From: a virus
Direction: 5' to 3' (one strand)
DNA length: 28,191 bases
IMG/VR virus record: IMGVR_UViG_3300031707_000132
Span: 1 to 28,191 of that record
The notes beneath the pieces are model-generated. The model searched no databases. It saw only the letters and a program-made list of their open reading frames with translations, and was not told the DNA's origin. A program made the position numbers and the translations under genes. This document shows positions 22,187 to 28,191 of this stretch, piece by piece. Position 1 is the first letter of the stretch. Each line of letters starts with the position of its first letter.

Positions 22187-23197
22187 ATGTTAAACAAATA
22201 TGCAGTTGAACAAATAATCACATTATACAACCAGGGGCTATCATCGGCGGTTATCGGCAAAATGATTGGTAGTAAAGCGCAAACAGTTACCAAATATTTA
22301 AAAGATGCCGGAATTGAAATAAGAGGTCCAAAAAAAATATTAACGGAAGAAAACAAACAAGAAATATGCGAGTTATATAAGCAAGGAATGTCAATGCCTA
22401 AAATATCAGATAAATATAATGTATCTGGTATTAGAAGGATTCTTAAAAAGAATGGGGTTAAAATCCGTTCGGCAGAAGCCGCGCACCGTATTTACCCGAT
22501 AAACGAAGATTTTTTCGATAATATTGACTCTGAGGAAAAGGCTTATTTTCTTGGTTTTTTATATGCCGATGGTTGCAATCATAAAAGTGCAAATTTTGTT
22601 ACTTTAGGTCTTGAGCAAACAGACAAAGAAATTTTGATTAAACTATCTAGATTAATTTACAAAGAAAACCCAGAACAACATGTAAAAACTCAAGATAGAA
22701 CACATGAAGGAAAGGGAATAACGGCATATATAACGATTCACAGCAAGCATATTTGTGAGCAATTGGAGAAGCTAGGGTGTATGGAGCGCAAAACATTTAA
22801 AATTGAATATCCTGAATGGCTACCTAAAAATCTTAACAGGCATTTTATAAGAGGATATTTTGATGGTGACGGTAGTATAAACGTAAACTTAAAAAAAGGA
22901 TATAGCAGCACGTTTAAAATAACATCAACATTACAATTTGTCAAAAAAATAGATGAAATTATAAGGGGCGATATTGATGTACACTTTTGTTTTTATAAAG
23001 CGAAAAACAGTAATGTATTTGATGTATCTACTTCTGGCAATAGACAAGTAGTAAAAATACTTAATTGGATGTATGAGGAATCCGAAATTTACTTACAAAG
23101 AAAATATAAAAAATACAATGATCTTAAGTTAAAGAACGAGGAAACTGATGAATTAATAATAGCAGGCACACGAGGACATAGCAAAAAAAAATATTAA
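22187..23197 (+). CDS. LAGLIDADG homing endonuclease with N-terminal HTH repeats, 336 aa
   Basis: Two LAGLIDADG motifs are visible: AYFLGFLYADG (residues 119-129) and HFIRGYFDGDG (219-229), each with its acidic residue (Asp128, Asp228). This is the two-motif monomer form. The first 95 residues hold two helix-turn-helix-like units (QIITLYNQGLSSAVIGKMI and QEICELYKQGMSMPKISDKY) that probably add target contacts. It lies directly after the capsid terminator, on the same strand as the capsid gene, with its own AT-rich promoter-like region. Its last 4 nt overlap the tail of the convergent HNH gene. The likely natural target is an intron-less or endonuclease-less version of the capsid region, which I infer from position only. 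Confidence 0.9.
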   Translation: MLNKYAVEQIITLYNQGLSSAVIGKMIGSKAQTVTKYLKDAGIEIRGPKKILTEENKQEICELYKQGMSMPKISDKYNVSGIRRILKKNGVKIRSAEAAHRIYPINEDFFDNIDSEEKAYFLGFLYADGCNHKSANFVTLGLEQTDKEILIKLSRLIYKENPEQHVKTQDRTHEGKGITAYITIHSKHICEQLEKLGCMERKTFKIEYPEWLPKNLNRHFIRGYFDGDGSINVNLKKGYSSTFKITSTLQFVKKIDEIIRGDIDVHFCFYKAKNSNVFDVSTSGNRQVVKILNWMYEESEIYLQRKYKKYNDLKLKNEETDELIIAGTRGHSKKKY

Positions 23198-23769
23198 GTT
23201 GAAAAATTTACGTTATAAACTTTTTTAATCCAATCTAAAAATTCATCTACAGATCTATTTCTTTTAGCGTAATTGCAATGCCAACAGCAAGGAACAACAT
23301 TTTCTAATGTATGAGTTTTAGAGCTGTCTATTCTATCTAATCCGTTATAAACAAAATCTCCTTGATCTTTGGCTTGTTGTGAAGATTTAGGATCGTCTTT
23401 ATGGGTATTAGCCTTATTATTTGGAGGATCTCCGCAATAATGGCAATTTTTTTGAGTTAGTTCAAAAAAATCTTCAAAAGATAATCCGCCATCCCTATAC
23501 CTGCGTCTCCAAACTGTTCTGGCGGAAGATATAGACGGGTGATATTTTATATTTTTTTTGTACATATTAGGGGCGCGAGCGCTTATTTTTTCAAGATTAA
23601 GGCATCCGCAAGATTTAGTATGTTCATCTCGTAAGTGATCTAATTTCACAATAACTGTATTTTTGCAATCACACAAACAATTCCACTTAGATCTTTCACC
23701 AGGCTCAGTTGCGTCGGAAATAACTAATAGTCTTCCGAATTTTTGACCTACTAAATTTACTTTTTTCAT
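23194..23769 (-). CDS. HNH endonuclease with N-terminal zinc ribbon, 191 aa
   Basis: The N-terminal 60 residues (GQKFGRLLVISDA, then WNCLCDC and SCGC) are a small Cys-rich domain common in phage HNH proteins. The C-terminal nuclease begins with CHYCG (Cys109, Cys112) and continues YNGLDRIDSSKTHTLENVVP and CCWHCNYAKRN, where the Asp/His/Asn pattern and second Cys pair are those of a zinc-bound HNH fold. It is the last gene of the four-gene reverse cassette, starting in an ATGA overlap with the methyltransferase gene. It is not close to the other two HNH genes in this window. It may be a homing endonuclease or the nuclease part of the cassette. Confidence 0.88.
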   Translation of the reverse strand: MKKVNLVGQKFGRLLVISDATEPGERSKWNCLCDCKNTVIVKLDHLRDEHTKSCGCLNLEKISARAPNMYKKNIKYHPSISSARTVWRRRYRDGGLSFEDFFELTQKNCHYCGDPPNNKANTHKDDPKSSQQAKDQGDFVYNGLDRIDSSKTHTLENVVPCCWHCNYAKRNRSVDEFLDWIKKVYNVNFST

Positions 23770-24803
23770 TTGTTATTCCTGAACATATATATTGATTCAA
23801 ATTTAGTAACGCCTGCTGTTTTATTTAAATGCCCGCGAATTGTACGTAATTGTACTTCTTCTATTATTGGGCCGAATTTATCTTTTGCCATATCGACCAT
23901 CCTCGGGAAATTCTTAACATTTAAACCAAACCATTTCCCCGGCTTTAGCATATATTTAACGTTTTCTAAGGTGTCATTCCAATAAGTGTTATAGAAGTAA
24001 TCTTCACCATTATTATATGCCTGAGTAGAATCAGATGAATAGTGCTCTTGATTATAATATGGAGGAGAACTAAAACTAAAATCAATTGAGTTTTCGTCTA
24101 ATCTAATGTGTTCTGATCCGCTGTTAATAAGTGTTATATTTTTTAAACCAAAGAAATCAGCCATTGTTTGAACTTCTGGAGTAGTAAGAGGATCTGTTGC
24201 GATATATTTACGATTACAAGAAGCGGCTGCTAATAGTCTACCTCCGAAGCCGGCCGAATAATCGAACACAATATCTCCTTCATTAGAGTATTTCATATAC
24301 ATATATTTGGCTATATCCGGTTTAAACATAGATGTAGAGGCAACTAATCTCTGAGAACGAAAGCCCTGCACAATCATTCGGAAAGAGAGATTAAAAGCCT
24401 CATTTACGCCGGGCCCATTTTGATCATTTTCCAGCCAATCTAAACCTAATCTATTTGCTATTGTTTTCCTTAATTTTACATCATCATTAAATATTTCAGG
24501 GATAGTTTTGGTATTTTTATCCCTGGCATCATAAAATTTGTGACAAAAATGTTTACATAATTTTGTGCCCAGGCTGGAGTTATTAAATAAATCAATAGCC
24601 TCAAGGTTAGGTACAAAATCAACAATTCTTTTATATTCTTTATTTAAAACGGCATCTGAGTAGTCTGGATACATGAAGCTGTTTTGGCGTAAAAGATTAA
24701 ATACCGGTTCAATTAGAGCTTCTCTTTCTGTTTTGTTTAAAGATTGTATATAATGTTTAGTTAGTTTTTTACCATTTATAGAGATAATTTCGTCGTATTT
24801 CAT
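23766..24803 (-). CDS. SAM-dependent DNA methyltransferase (SPPY type), 345 aa
   Basis: Residues 179-190 (VFDYSAGFGGRL) are the SAM-binding motif I, with Asp204 (IATDP) as the motif II acid. SSPPYYNQEHYS at 245-256 is catalytic motif IV; the SPPY form is found in amino-methyltransferases that act on cytosine N4 or adenine N6. Motif I precedes motif IV. The 175-residue helical N-terminus has no visible methyltransferase motif and may bind DNA or a partner. VKYMLKPGKWFGLNV is motif VI-like. It overlaps both neighbours by 4 nt. It may protect the phage DNA from host restriction, or partner the nuclease or the acyltransferase encoded beside it. The target sequence is unknown. Confidence 0.85.
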   Translation of the reverse strand: MKYDEIISINGKKLTKHYIQSLNKTEREALIEPVFNLLRQNSFMYPDYSDAVLNKEYKRIVDFVPNLEAIDLFNNSSLGTKLCKHFCHKFYDARDKNTKTIPEIFNDDVKLRKTIANRLGLDWLENDQNGPGVNEAFNLSFRMIVQGFRSQRLVASTSMFKPDIAKYMYMKYSNEGDIVFDYSAGFGGRLLAAASCNRKYIATDPLTTPEVQTMADFFGLKNITLINSGSEHIRLDENSIDFSFSSPPYYNQEHYSSDSTQAYNNGEDYFYNTYWNDTLENVKYMLKPGKWFGLNVKNFPRMVDMAKDKFGPIIEEVQLRTIRGHLNKTAGVTKFESIYMFRNNK

Positions 24804-25993
24804 AAAGCCTTCCTTATCTTTTTTTCTATATATTTCTTAAGTTTTTCTTTGGAGTATTTAAATAGGCTATAGGGAGGTATTTTGATTAGTTTTATATTTA
24901 ATTCACTACATTTAATTCTTTTAATTTCATCTCTATATTTTTGATATTCTAGTTTTTCTTGTGTGTTATTATATAAGCTAACTACATAGTGTTGTTTGCC
25001 TTGTACCTCTATTGCTAATTTCAACTCTTTGTTATAAAAATCTAATTGTAGTGAGCGACCAGTTATAGGGTTTATTATCCAGATATAAAAAAGATTTCGT
25101 TTAAAATAATATTGCGGCAAAATTTCTTTTAATATTTCATTAACGATATTTTCTTGATTGTACGCATTAGCACATTTCGGACATCTACTTTTATTATTAA
25201 TTCTTGAGCCAAAATCTTGTTCATATATTTTATGCTCTTCGTTGACTAAACATATAAATTTTTGCTTTTTGCTAGCAGGCAATCCAGCAACAACTAAAGA
25301 ATAATCATCTTTATTTCCATGAATTTCTTTATCCCTATTAATCCATTCTTCTATTGATAAGTTTTTTCCAGAGCATTTTGGACACCTTTGTTTGCCACGA
25401 ATTCTGTTATCAAATGATTGTTTATATATTTTGTGACCTGGGTTAATTAAACATATAAAGTTTTGTTTTTCTAGACATGATAGTCCAGAAACGACCAAAC
25501 AATAATCATCTTTGTCTTTATGAATTTCTTTATCTCTTTTAATCCACTCTTCTATTGATAAACCTTGTCCTGAACATTTTGGGCATCTTACTTTTTGATT
25601 GACTCTACAATTAAACGACTGTTCATACACTCCATGATTTTTGTTAACTAAACATATGAACTTTTGTTTTGTCATACATAATAGACCGTTCACAACTAAA
25701 GAATAATCATCTTTATCTACATGAATCTCTTTGTCTCTTCTAATCCAATCTTCTATTGGTTTGGTTTTTGATTTTGCTTTTTTAATTTTCCCGCATTTAG
25801 GACACCTAACTTTATTTTTGTTATTAACTCTGCTATTAAAAGCCTGTTCGTACAATCCGTGTTTTTCGTCAACTAAACATATAAATTTTTCTTTTTCCAT
25901 ACATAATTTACCTACAATTAAGGAATAATCATCTTTATCTCCGTGTATTTCTTTGTCTCTTCTAATCCACTCTTCCTTAGTTAGTTTTCTCAT
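24800..25993 (-). CDS. Four-repeat zinc-finger (DUF723-like) Vsr-like nuclease, 397 aa
   Basis: The first 274 residues are four copies of a module with the order EEWIxRDKEIH, KDDYSLVV, FICLV, H, IYEQxFxxR and CPKC. I recall this as the DUF723-type repeat of phage proteins. Each has four likely zinc ligands: Cys39/His45/Cys64/Cys67, then the same at 114/120/137/140, 181/187/204/207 and 248/254/271/274. Repeats 2-4 have a regular 67-residue period. Residues about 285-397 look like a Vsr/EDxHD-type PD-(D/E)XK nuclease: LQLDFYNKELKLAIEVQGKQ has Asp318 and Glu329, followed by His335 and a KLIKIPPY strand. This layout resembles I-Bth0305I-type homing endonucleases. Its place between an acyltransferase-like and a methyltransferase gene, all by ATGA overlaps, is unusual for a lone homing gene. 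Confidence 0.83.
   Translation of the reverse strand: MRKLTKEEWIRRDKEIHGDKDDYSLIVGKLCMEKEKFICLVDEKHGLYEQAFNSRVNNKNKVRCPKCGKIKKAKSKTKPIEDWIRRDKEIHVDKDDYSLVVNGLLCMTKQKFICLVNKNHGVYEQSFNCRVNQKVRCPKCSGQGLSIEEWIKRDKEIHKDKDDYCLVVSGLSCLEKQNFICLINPGHKIYKQSFDNRIRGKQRCPKCSGKNLSIEEWINRDKEIHGNKDDYSLVVAGLPASKKQKFICLVNEEHKIYEQDFGSRINNKSRCPKCANAYNQENIVNEILKEILPQYYFKRNLFYIWIINPITGRSLQLDFYNKELKLAIEVQGKQHYVVSLYNNTQEKLEYQKYRDEIKRIKCSELNIKLIKIPPYSLFKYSKEKLKKYIEKKIRKAL
25172..25984 (-). repeat. Four tandem coding repeats of about 200 nt (zinc-finger modules)
   Basis: These are the DNA copies of the four zinc modules of the 24800 gene. The last three have a 201-nt period; the first is longer by about 24 nt because of a Lys-rich linker. 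The copies are clearly alike at the protein level (RDKEIH, DDY, CPKC), with moderate DNA divergence, so they arose by tandem duplication some time ago. Confidence 0.85.
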
Positions 25994-26730
25994 ATTATTT
26001 TTCCGTCATAATAATTATATGTATAGCTAGGAAATTTAGTCTTGTAGTGTATTAACCCTTTTGTAGTCTGACCTAAATCAATTAGTGATATGTTATTTTC
26101 TAGACATTTTTTATAAAGCAAAACATCAGCATATTCAGACAATCCGTAATATTTATGACATAGTGCTTTTCCTATAATATAAGTACAGCTTTCATTTACT
26201 TGTGGCGATGCTGTAGCAAAAGCAACTAGTTTATTTTGATCATATAAAAACACATTAATACATTTTTCATGAAAGTTATTAGCATAGAAATAATAGTTTT
26301 TTCCAGAAAAATCCCTGAAATATTTTAACGCCATATTATTTGACCAATCTTCTATGAGATCTTTTACGTCTTGTATATTTCTAAAATTATCTTCTTCAAC
26401 TAAATTATATTTTCCGGCTCTATTTAAGGCATGTCTAATAGTTTTAAAATTATTACCTTTGAATTCTAATTTGCTCATATCTATAATGACTGATGTGTTT
26501 TTTGAGCCGGATACTTTTGTTTGTTTTTTTAGGAACTGATAATTTTCCACCGACAAATAATGAAACCCTCTGTCGGTAAGTTTTGGAATATCTTCGGTTA
26601 TTATAGTTTTGCTGGTACAGAAGTGTTTCTTTTTGCCTACTTCCCAGAAATAAATATCGTTTTCTTCTATAAGATTTTTGCTTTGTTTTCCAAGTAGGCA
26701 CTTCCAGCTGTACTGATTAATATAAGACAT
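25990..26730 (-). CDS. GNAT/FemAB-like acyltransferase, 246 aa (alternative GTG start at 26763)
   Basis: The C-terminal half reads like a GNAT/FemAB-type N-acyltransferase: INVFLYDQNKLVAFATASPQ forms the central strands, YYGLSEYADVLLYKKCLEN a helix, and LIDLGQTTKGLIHYKTKFPS the closing motif seen in that superfamily. The N-terminal part contains a long helical region (FKTIRHALNRAGKYNLVEED) and no membrane segment. I start at ATG 26730, which leaves an 80-nt gap to the divergent gene; GTG 26763 would add 11 residues. It is the first gene of the four-gene reverse cassette. It could act on a small molecule, a protein or DNA: the Mu Mom protein is a known DNA-modifying member of the GNAT fold. 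The fold call is moderate and the substrate unknown. Confidence 0.6.
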   Translation of the reverse strand: MSYINQYSWKCLLGKQSKNLIEENDIYFWEVGKKKHFCTSKTIITEDIPKLTDRGFHYLSVENYQFLKKQTKVSGSKNTSVIIDMSKLEFKGNNFKTIRHALNRAGKYNLVEEDNFRNIQDVKDLIEDWSNNMALKYFRDFSGKNYYFYANNFHEKCINVFLYDQNKLVAFATASPQVNESCTYIIGKALCHKYYGLSEYADVLLYKKCLENNISLIDLGQTTKGLIHYKTKFPSYTYNYYDGKII

Positions 26731-26793
26731 TAACAAGTAGTGGGTAATCTTCGGGGCAAACACGACAAATAACTAAATTGAACTGCATTGCAT

Positions 26794-26802
26794 ATTTTAC
26801 CA
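26794..26802 (-). promoter_or_regulatory. Possible extended -10 promoter of reverse cassette
   Basis: On the - strand the bases read TGGTAAAAT, an extended -10 (TGnTAnnnT), about 64 nt before ATG 26730. A good -35 is not seen. It lies in the gap between the divergent genes, where the cassette must have its promoter. Confidence 0.25.
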
Positions 26803-26810
26803 TTTATCTG

Positions 26811-27608
26811 ATGAGTAAAAATAACTTACCTCTAGATGGAAAAGCCTCTTTGTGCGAAAAAATAGCTCAGGACTATGAATCGTATATTGATTTGGGTATG
26901 ACTTTGTGCCCGACTAACCCAACATATAAAATTATTGCCAGAGAAGAAAATCTTGGAATCAAATTAGAAGCACGTTTAGCCGCTTTTAAATCGTTTGATA
27001 GCCCAGCCCCAATCATAAAACAAGCATTTGATACCAGAAGAGTAAACCAAGAAACTGACAGAAACCCAAGACAAAATCTACAATATTGGCACAGAGCAGA
27101 TGCGTTTATTGATAAAGAAGATGAAGGAAAACTTACAATATTTGCTAATTTGATGAGTATTTTAAATGATATAAAAACTGATTTTGGAACCCAGCCTGAA
27201 TGGTTTGAGTCTTATTCTAGAATTTTATATGATAATGTTCATAGGATTTTGCGAATTAAACAAGCCGATTTAGATATATTTAAACCTCAGCTATCATATT
27301 TAGAACAGTTAGTTTTTGCGCGATATAGATTAAGCATGGAAGATTTATCTAAGTTTAGCAAAGAAGACATTCGCGCTAAATTACTAAGCAAAGATGAGGC
27401 ATTGTTAAAGCGCGGAAATTATTTGAATGAAACTGGTATAACTAAAGGGTCTGCTGTTGAAAATAAAAATATAGTTATAGATGGAAGCAAGACAACGCAA
27501 GAATCATTAATACAAGCTTTATTTGGTGGGGGCGCAATTAGGAAAGACGGCGAAAAAAATGTTTCAAGAACTATAACAATCACAATATCTGACAATGTTT
27601 TAGATTAA
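26811..27608 (+). CDS. Hypothetical virion-region protein, 265 aa
   Basis: I start at ATG 26811; the ATG at 26778 in frame would add 11 hydrophobic residues (MNCIAYFTIYL) that could be read as a signal but leaves little room for promoters. No clear Shine-Dalgarno sequence precedes either. The product is soluble and mixed, with [11 protein letters not shown] matching the recurrent Lys-x-Ala motif. A helical central region has several Trp and Tyr residues, and the C-terminus is polar and beta-like ([12 protein letters not shown]). The fibre gene starts 2 nt after its stop, which suggests a role in tail or fibre attachment. Family not recognised. Confidence 0.73.
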   Translation: MSKNNLPLDGKASLCEKIAQDYESYIDLGMTLCPTNPTYKIIAREENLGIKLEARLAAFKSFDSPAPIIKQAFDTRRVNQETDRNPRQNLQYWHRADAFIDKEDEGKLTIFANLMSILNDIKTDFGTQPEWFESYSRILYDNVHRILRIKQADLDIFKPQLSYLEQLVFARYRLSMEDLSKFSKEDIRAKLLSKDEALLKRGNYLNETGITKGSAVENKNIVIDGSKTTQESLIQALFGGGAIRKDGEKNVSRTITITISDNVLD

Positions 27609-27610
27609 TC

Positions 27611-28191
27611 ATGAGCGGTAATATAAAGATAATTACTGACGGTGGTGACGGCGGTGGGGGCGAAAGTCCAGCTCCAGTACCTCCAGAGCCAGGATCGCCA
27701 TTTACCGTTGATATGTATGTTAATCATGAGGTATTGAGAGCGGATATAAACTCAATTCATGGGCGCGCAATATCTGGAGATGCCCCTACTGATGGCGAAT
27801 CCCTTACTTGGAATGAGACGAATCAAGTGTGGGAGCCTGGACCTGGGGGTGGCGGAGGACCTGCTGGGCCCGCTGGATCTGTTGGACCTGCTGGATCTGT
27901 TGGACCTGCTGGACCTGCTGGACCTCAAGGCTCTCCAGGTGTTACAGGGGCTACAGGACCTCAAGGAGCGCAAGGTATTCAAGGAGTAACAGGAGCTACC
28001 GGACCTCAAGGCAATCCGGGCGTTACAGGGGCTACAGGACCTCAAGGAGCGCAAGGTATTCAAGGAGTAACAGGAGCTACCGGACCTCAAGGCAATCCGG
28101 GCGTTACAGGGGCTACTGGGCCTGATGGACCTCAAGGCTCTCCAGGTGTTACAGGGGCTACAGGACCTCAAGGAGCGCAAGGTATTCAAGG
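27611..28191 (+). CDS. Collagen-like phage fibre protein (3' end outside window)
   Basis: The frame from ATG 27611 stays open to the end of the window (193 codons). Residues 1-75 include a Gly/Pro-rich start and a segment [19 protein letters not shown] ending in a Trp-Glu-Pro-Gly, a motif common in phage tail-fibre proteins. From about residue 78 the sequence is Gly-x-y triplets ([32 protein letters not shown]), a collagen-like triple-helical shaft. Exact 81-nt DNA units are repeated. Pro and Thr-rich triplets suit a thermally stable trimer, as in other bacterial and phage collagen-like proteins. Receptor-binding or knob domains would lie beyond the window. Frames on the other strand and in other phases here are shadows of the repeat. 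Confidence 0.87.
   Translation, partial: MSGNIKIITDGGDGGGGESPAPVPPEPGSPFTVDMYVNHEVLRADINSIHGRAISGDAPTDGESLTWNETNQVWEPGPGGGGGPAGPAGSVGPAGSVGPAGPAGPQGSPGVTGATGPQGAQGIQGVTGATGPQGNPGVTGATGPQGAQGIQGVTGATGPQGNPGVTGATGPDGPQGSPGVTGATGPQGAQGIQ
27941..28102 (+). repeat. Two perfect 81-nt tandem repeats coding collagen-like triplets
   Basis: Units 27941-28021 and 28022-28102 are identical (27 codons each). A third, shorter and altered copy begins at 28103 and the unit starts again at 28148, running off the window. Exact identity means recent duplication and makes the shaft length easy to change. Confidence 0.92.

Noticed and set aside
25172-25984. Regular repeats resembling a CRISPR array
   Set aside because: The period is about 200 nt and the repeats are coding and diverged; they encode zinc modules. 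No short direct repeats with spacers occur in the window.
23766-25993. Classical type II restriction-modification pair
   Set aside because: The nuclease looks Vsr-like with zinc repeats like those of homing endonucleases, not a known restriction enzyme. I keep the broader cassette idea as a finding but do not annotate a restriction system.
27752-28189. Long frames on the - strand and in other + phases over the collagen-like region
   Set aside because: They are products of the Gly-x-y repeat read out of phase; composition is low-complexity (Ser/Arg/Leu or Trp/Cys runs) and the true frame from 27611 has a clear fibre motif and triplets.

Overview
The window is an AT-rich stretch of a tailed double-stranded DNA phage (Caudoviricetes), or a very recent prophage, covering the head-morphogenesis region. 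This rests on a recognisable prohead protease, a scaffold region, a major capsid protein, a family of small beta-rich virion-like proteins and the start of a collagen-like fibre gene. The number of homing endonucleases and the non-structural cassette on the reverse strand suggest a large genome. Nothing here identifies the host. I see no tRNA, rRNA, integrase, transposase or CRISPR array.

Layout, left to right. 1-2980: a tight + strand operon of small virion-type proteins of unknown function and a dual-specificity phosphatase-like protein, mostly joined by ATGA or TAATG overlaps. 2980-6501: a prohead protease whose 3' two thirds are a scaffold region. The scaffold has its own in-frame start with a Shine-Dalgarno sequence at 4102. 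6552-10547: three proteins sharing an N-terminal helical module, interrupted by a GIY-YIG endonuclease, and closed by a terminator at about 10563-10598. 10641-13641: two paralogous beta-rich proteins (candidate decoration or head-surface proteins), each preceded by a homing endonuclease (HNH, then GIY-YIG). 13720-19448: an operon of five genes, including a 907-aa protein and two proteins with a transmembrane segment. 19435-20070: an HNH endonuclease on the - strand. 20187-22079: a third, distant member of the beta-rich family, a terminator, a 27-codon ORF, the major capsid protein and a strong terminator. 22187-23197: a LAGLIDADG endonuclease. 23194-26730: a reverse-strand four-gene cassette with every junction a 4-nt ATGA overlap. 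In transcription order it is a GNAT/FemAB-like acyltransferase, a four-zinc-repeat Vsr-like nuclease, an SPPY-type DNA methyltransferase and an HNH endonuclease. 26811-28191: return to the + strand with an unknown virion-type protein and the 5' part of a collagen-like fibre protein that runs off the window.

How it fits together. The protease, scaffold, capsid and decoration-like genes form a capsid-assembly set. Arginine codons switch from AGA to CGN in exactly three places: the scaffold region, the 20187 gene and the capsid gene. These have good Shine-Dalgarno sequences and are probably the most highly expressed products. A short motif (hydrophobic-Lys-x-Ala) recurs in most of the virion-type proteins, in several at residues 26-33, and may be the processing signal of the protease. 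Seven probable homing endonucleases of four nuclease folds sit between these genes.

The two most unusual items are the reverse-strand cassette, which could be a DNA-modification or modification-plus-nuclease unit, and the recurring motif and helical module shared across the virion-type proteins. All functional statements come from reading motifs in the translated sequence. No database search was possible.
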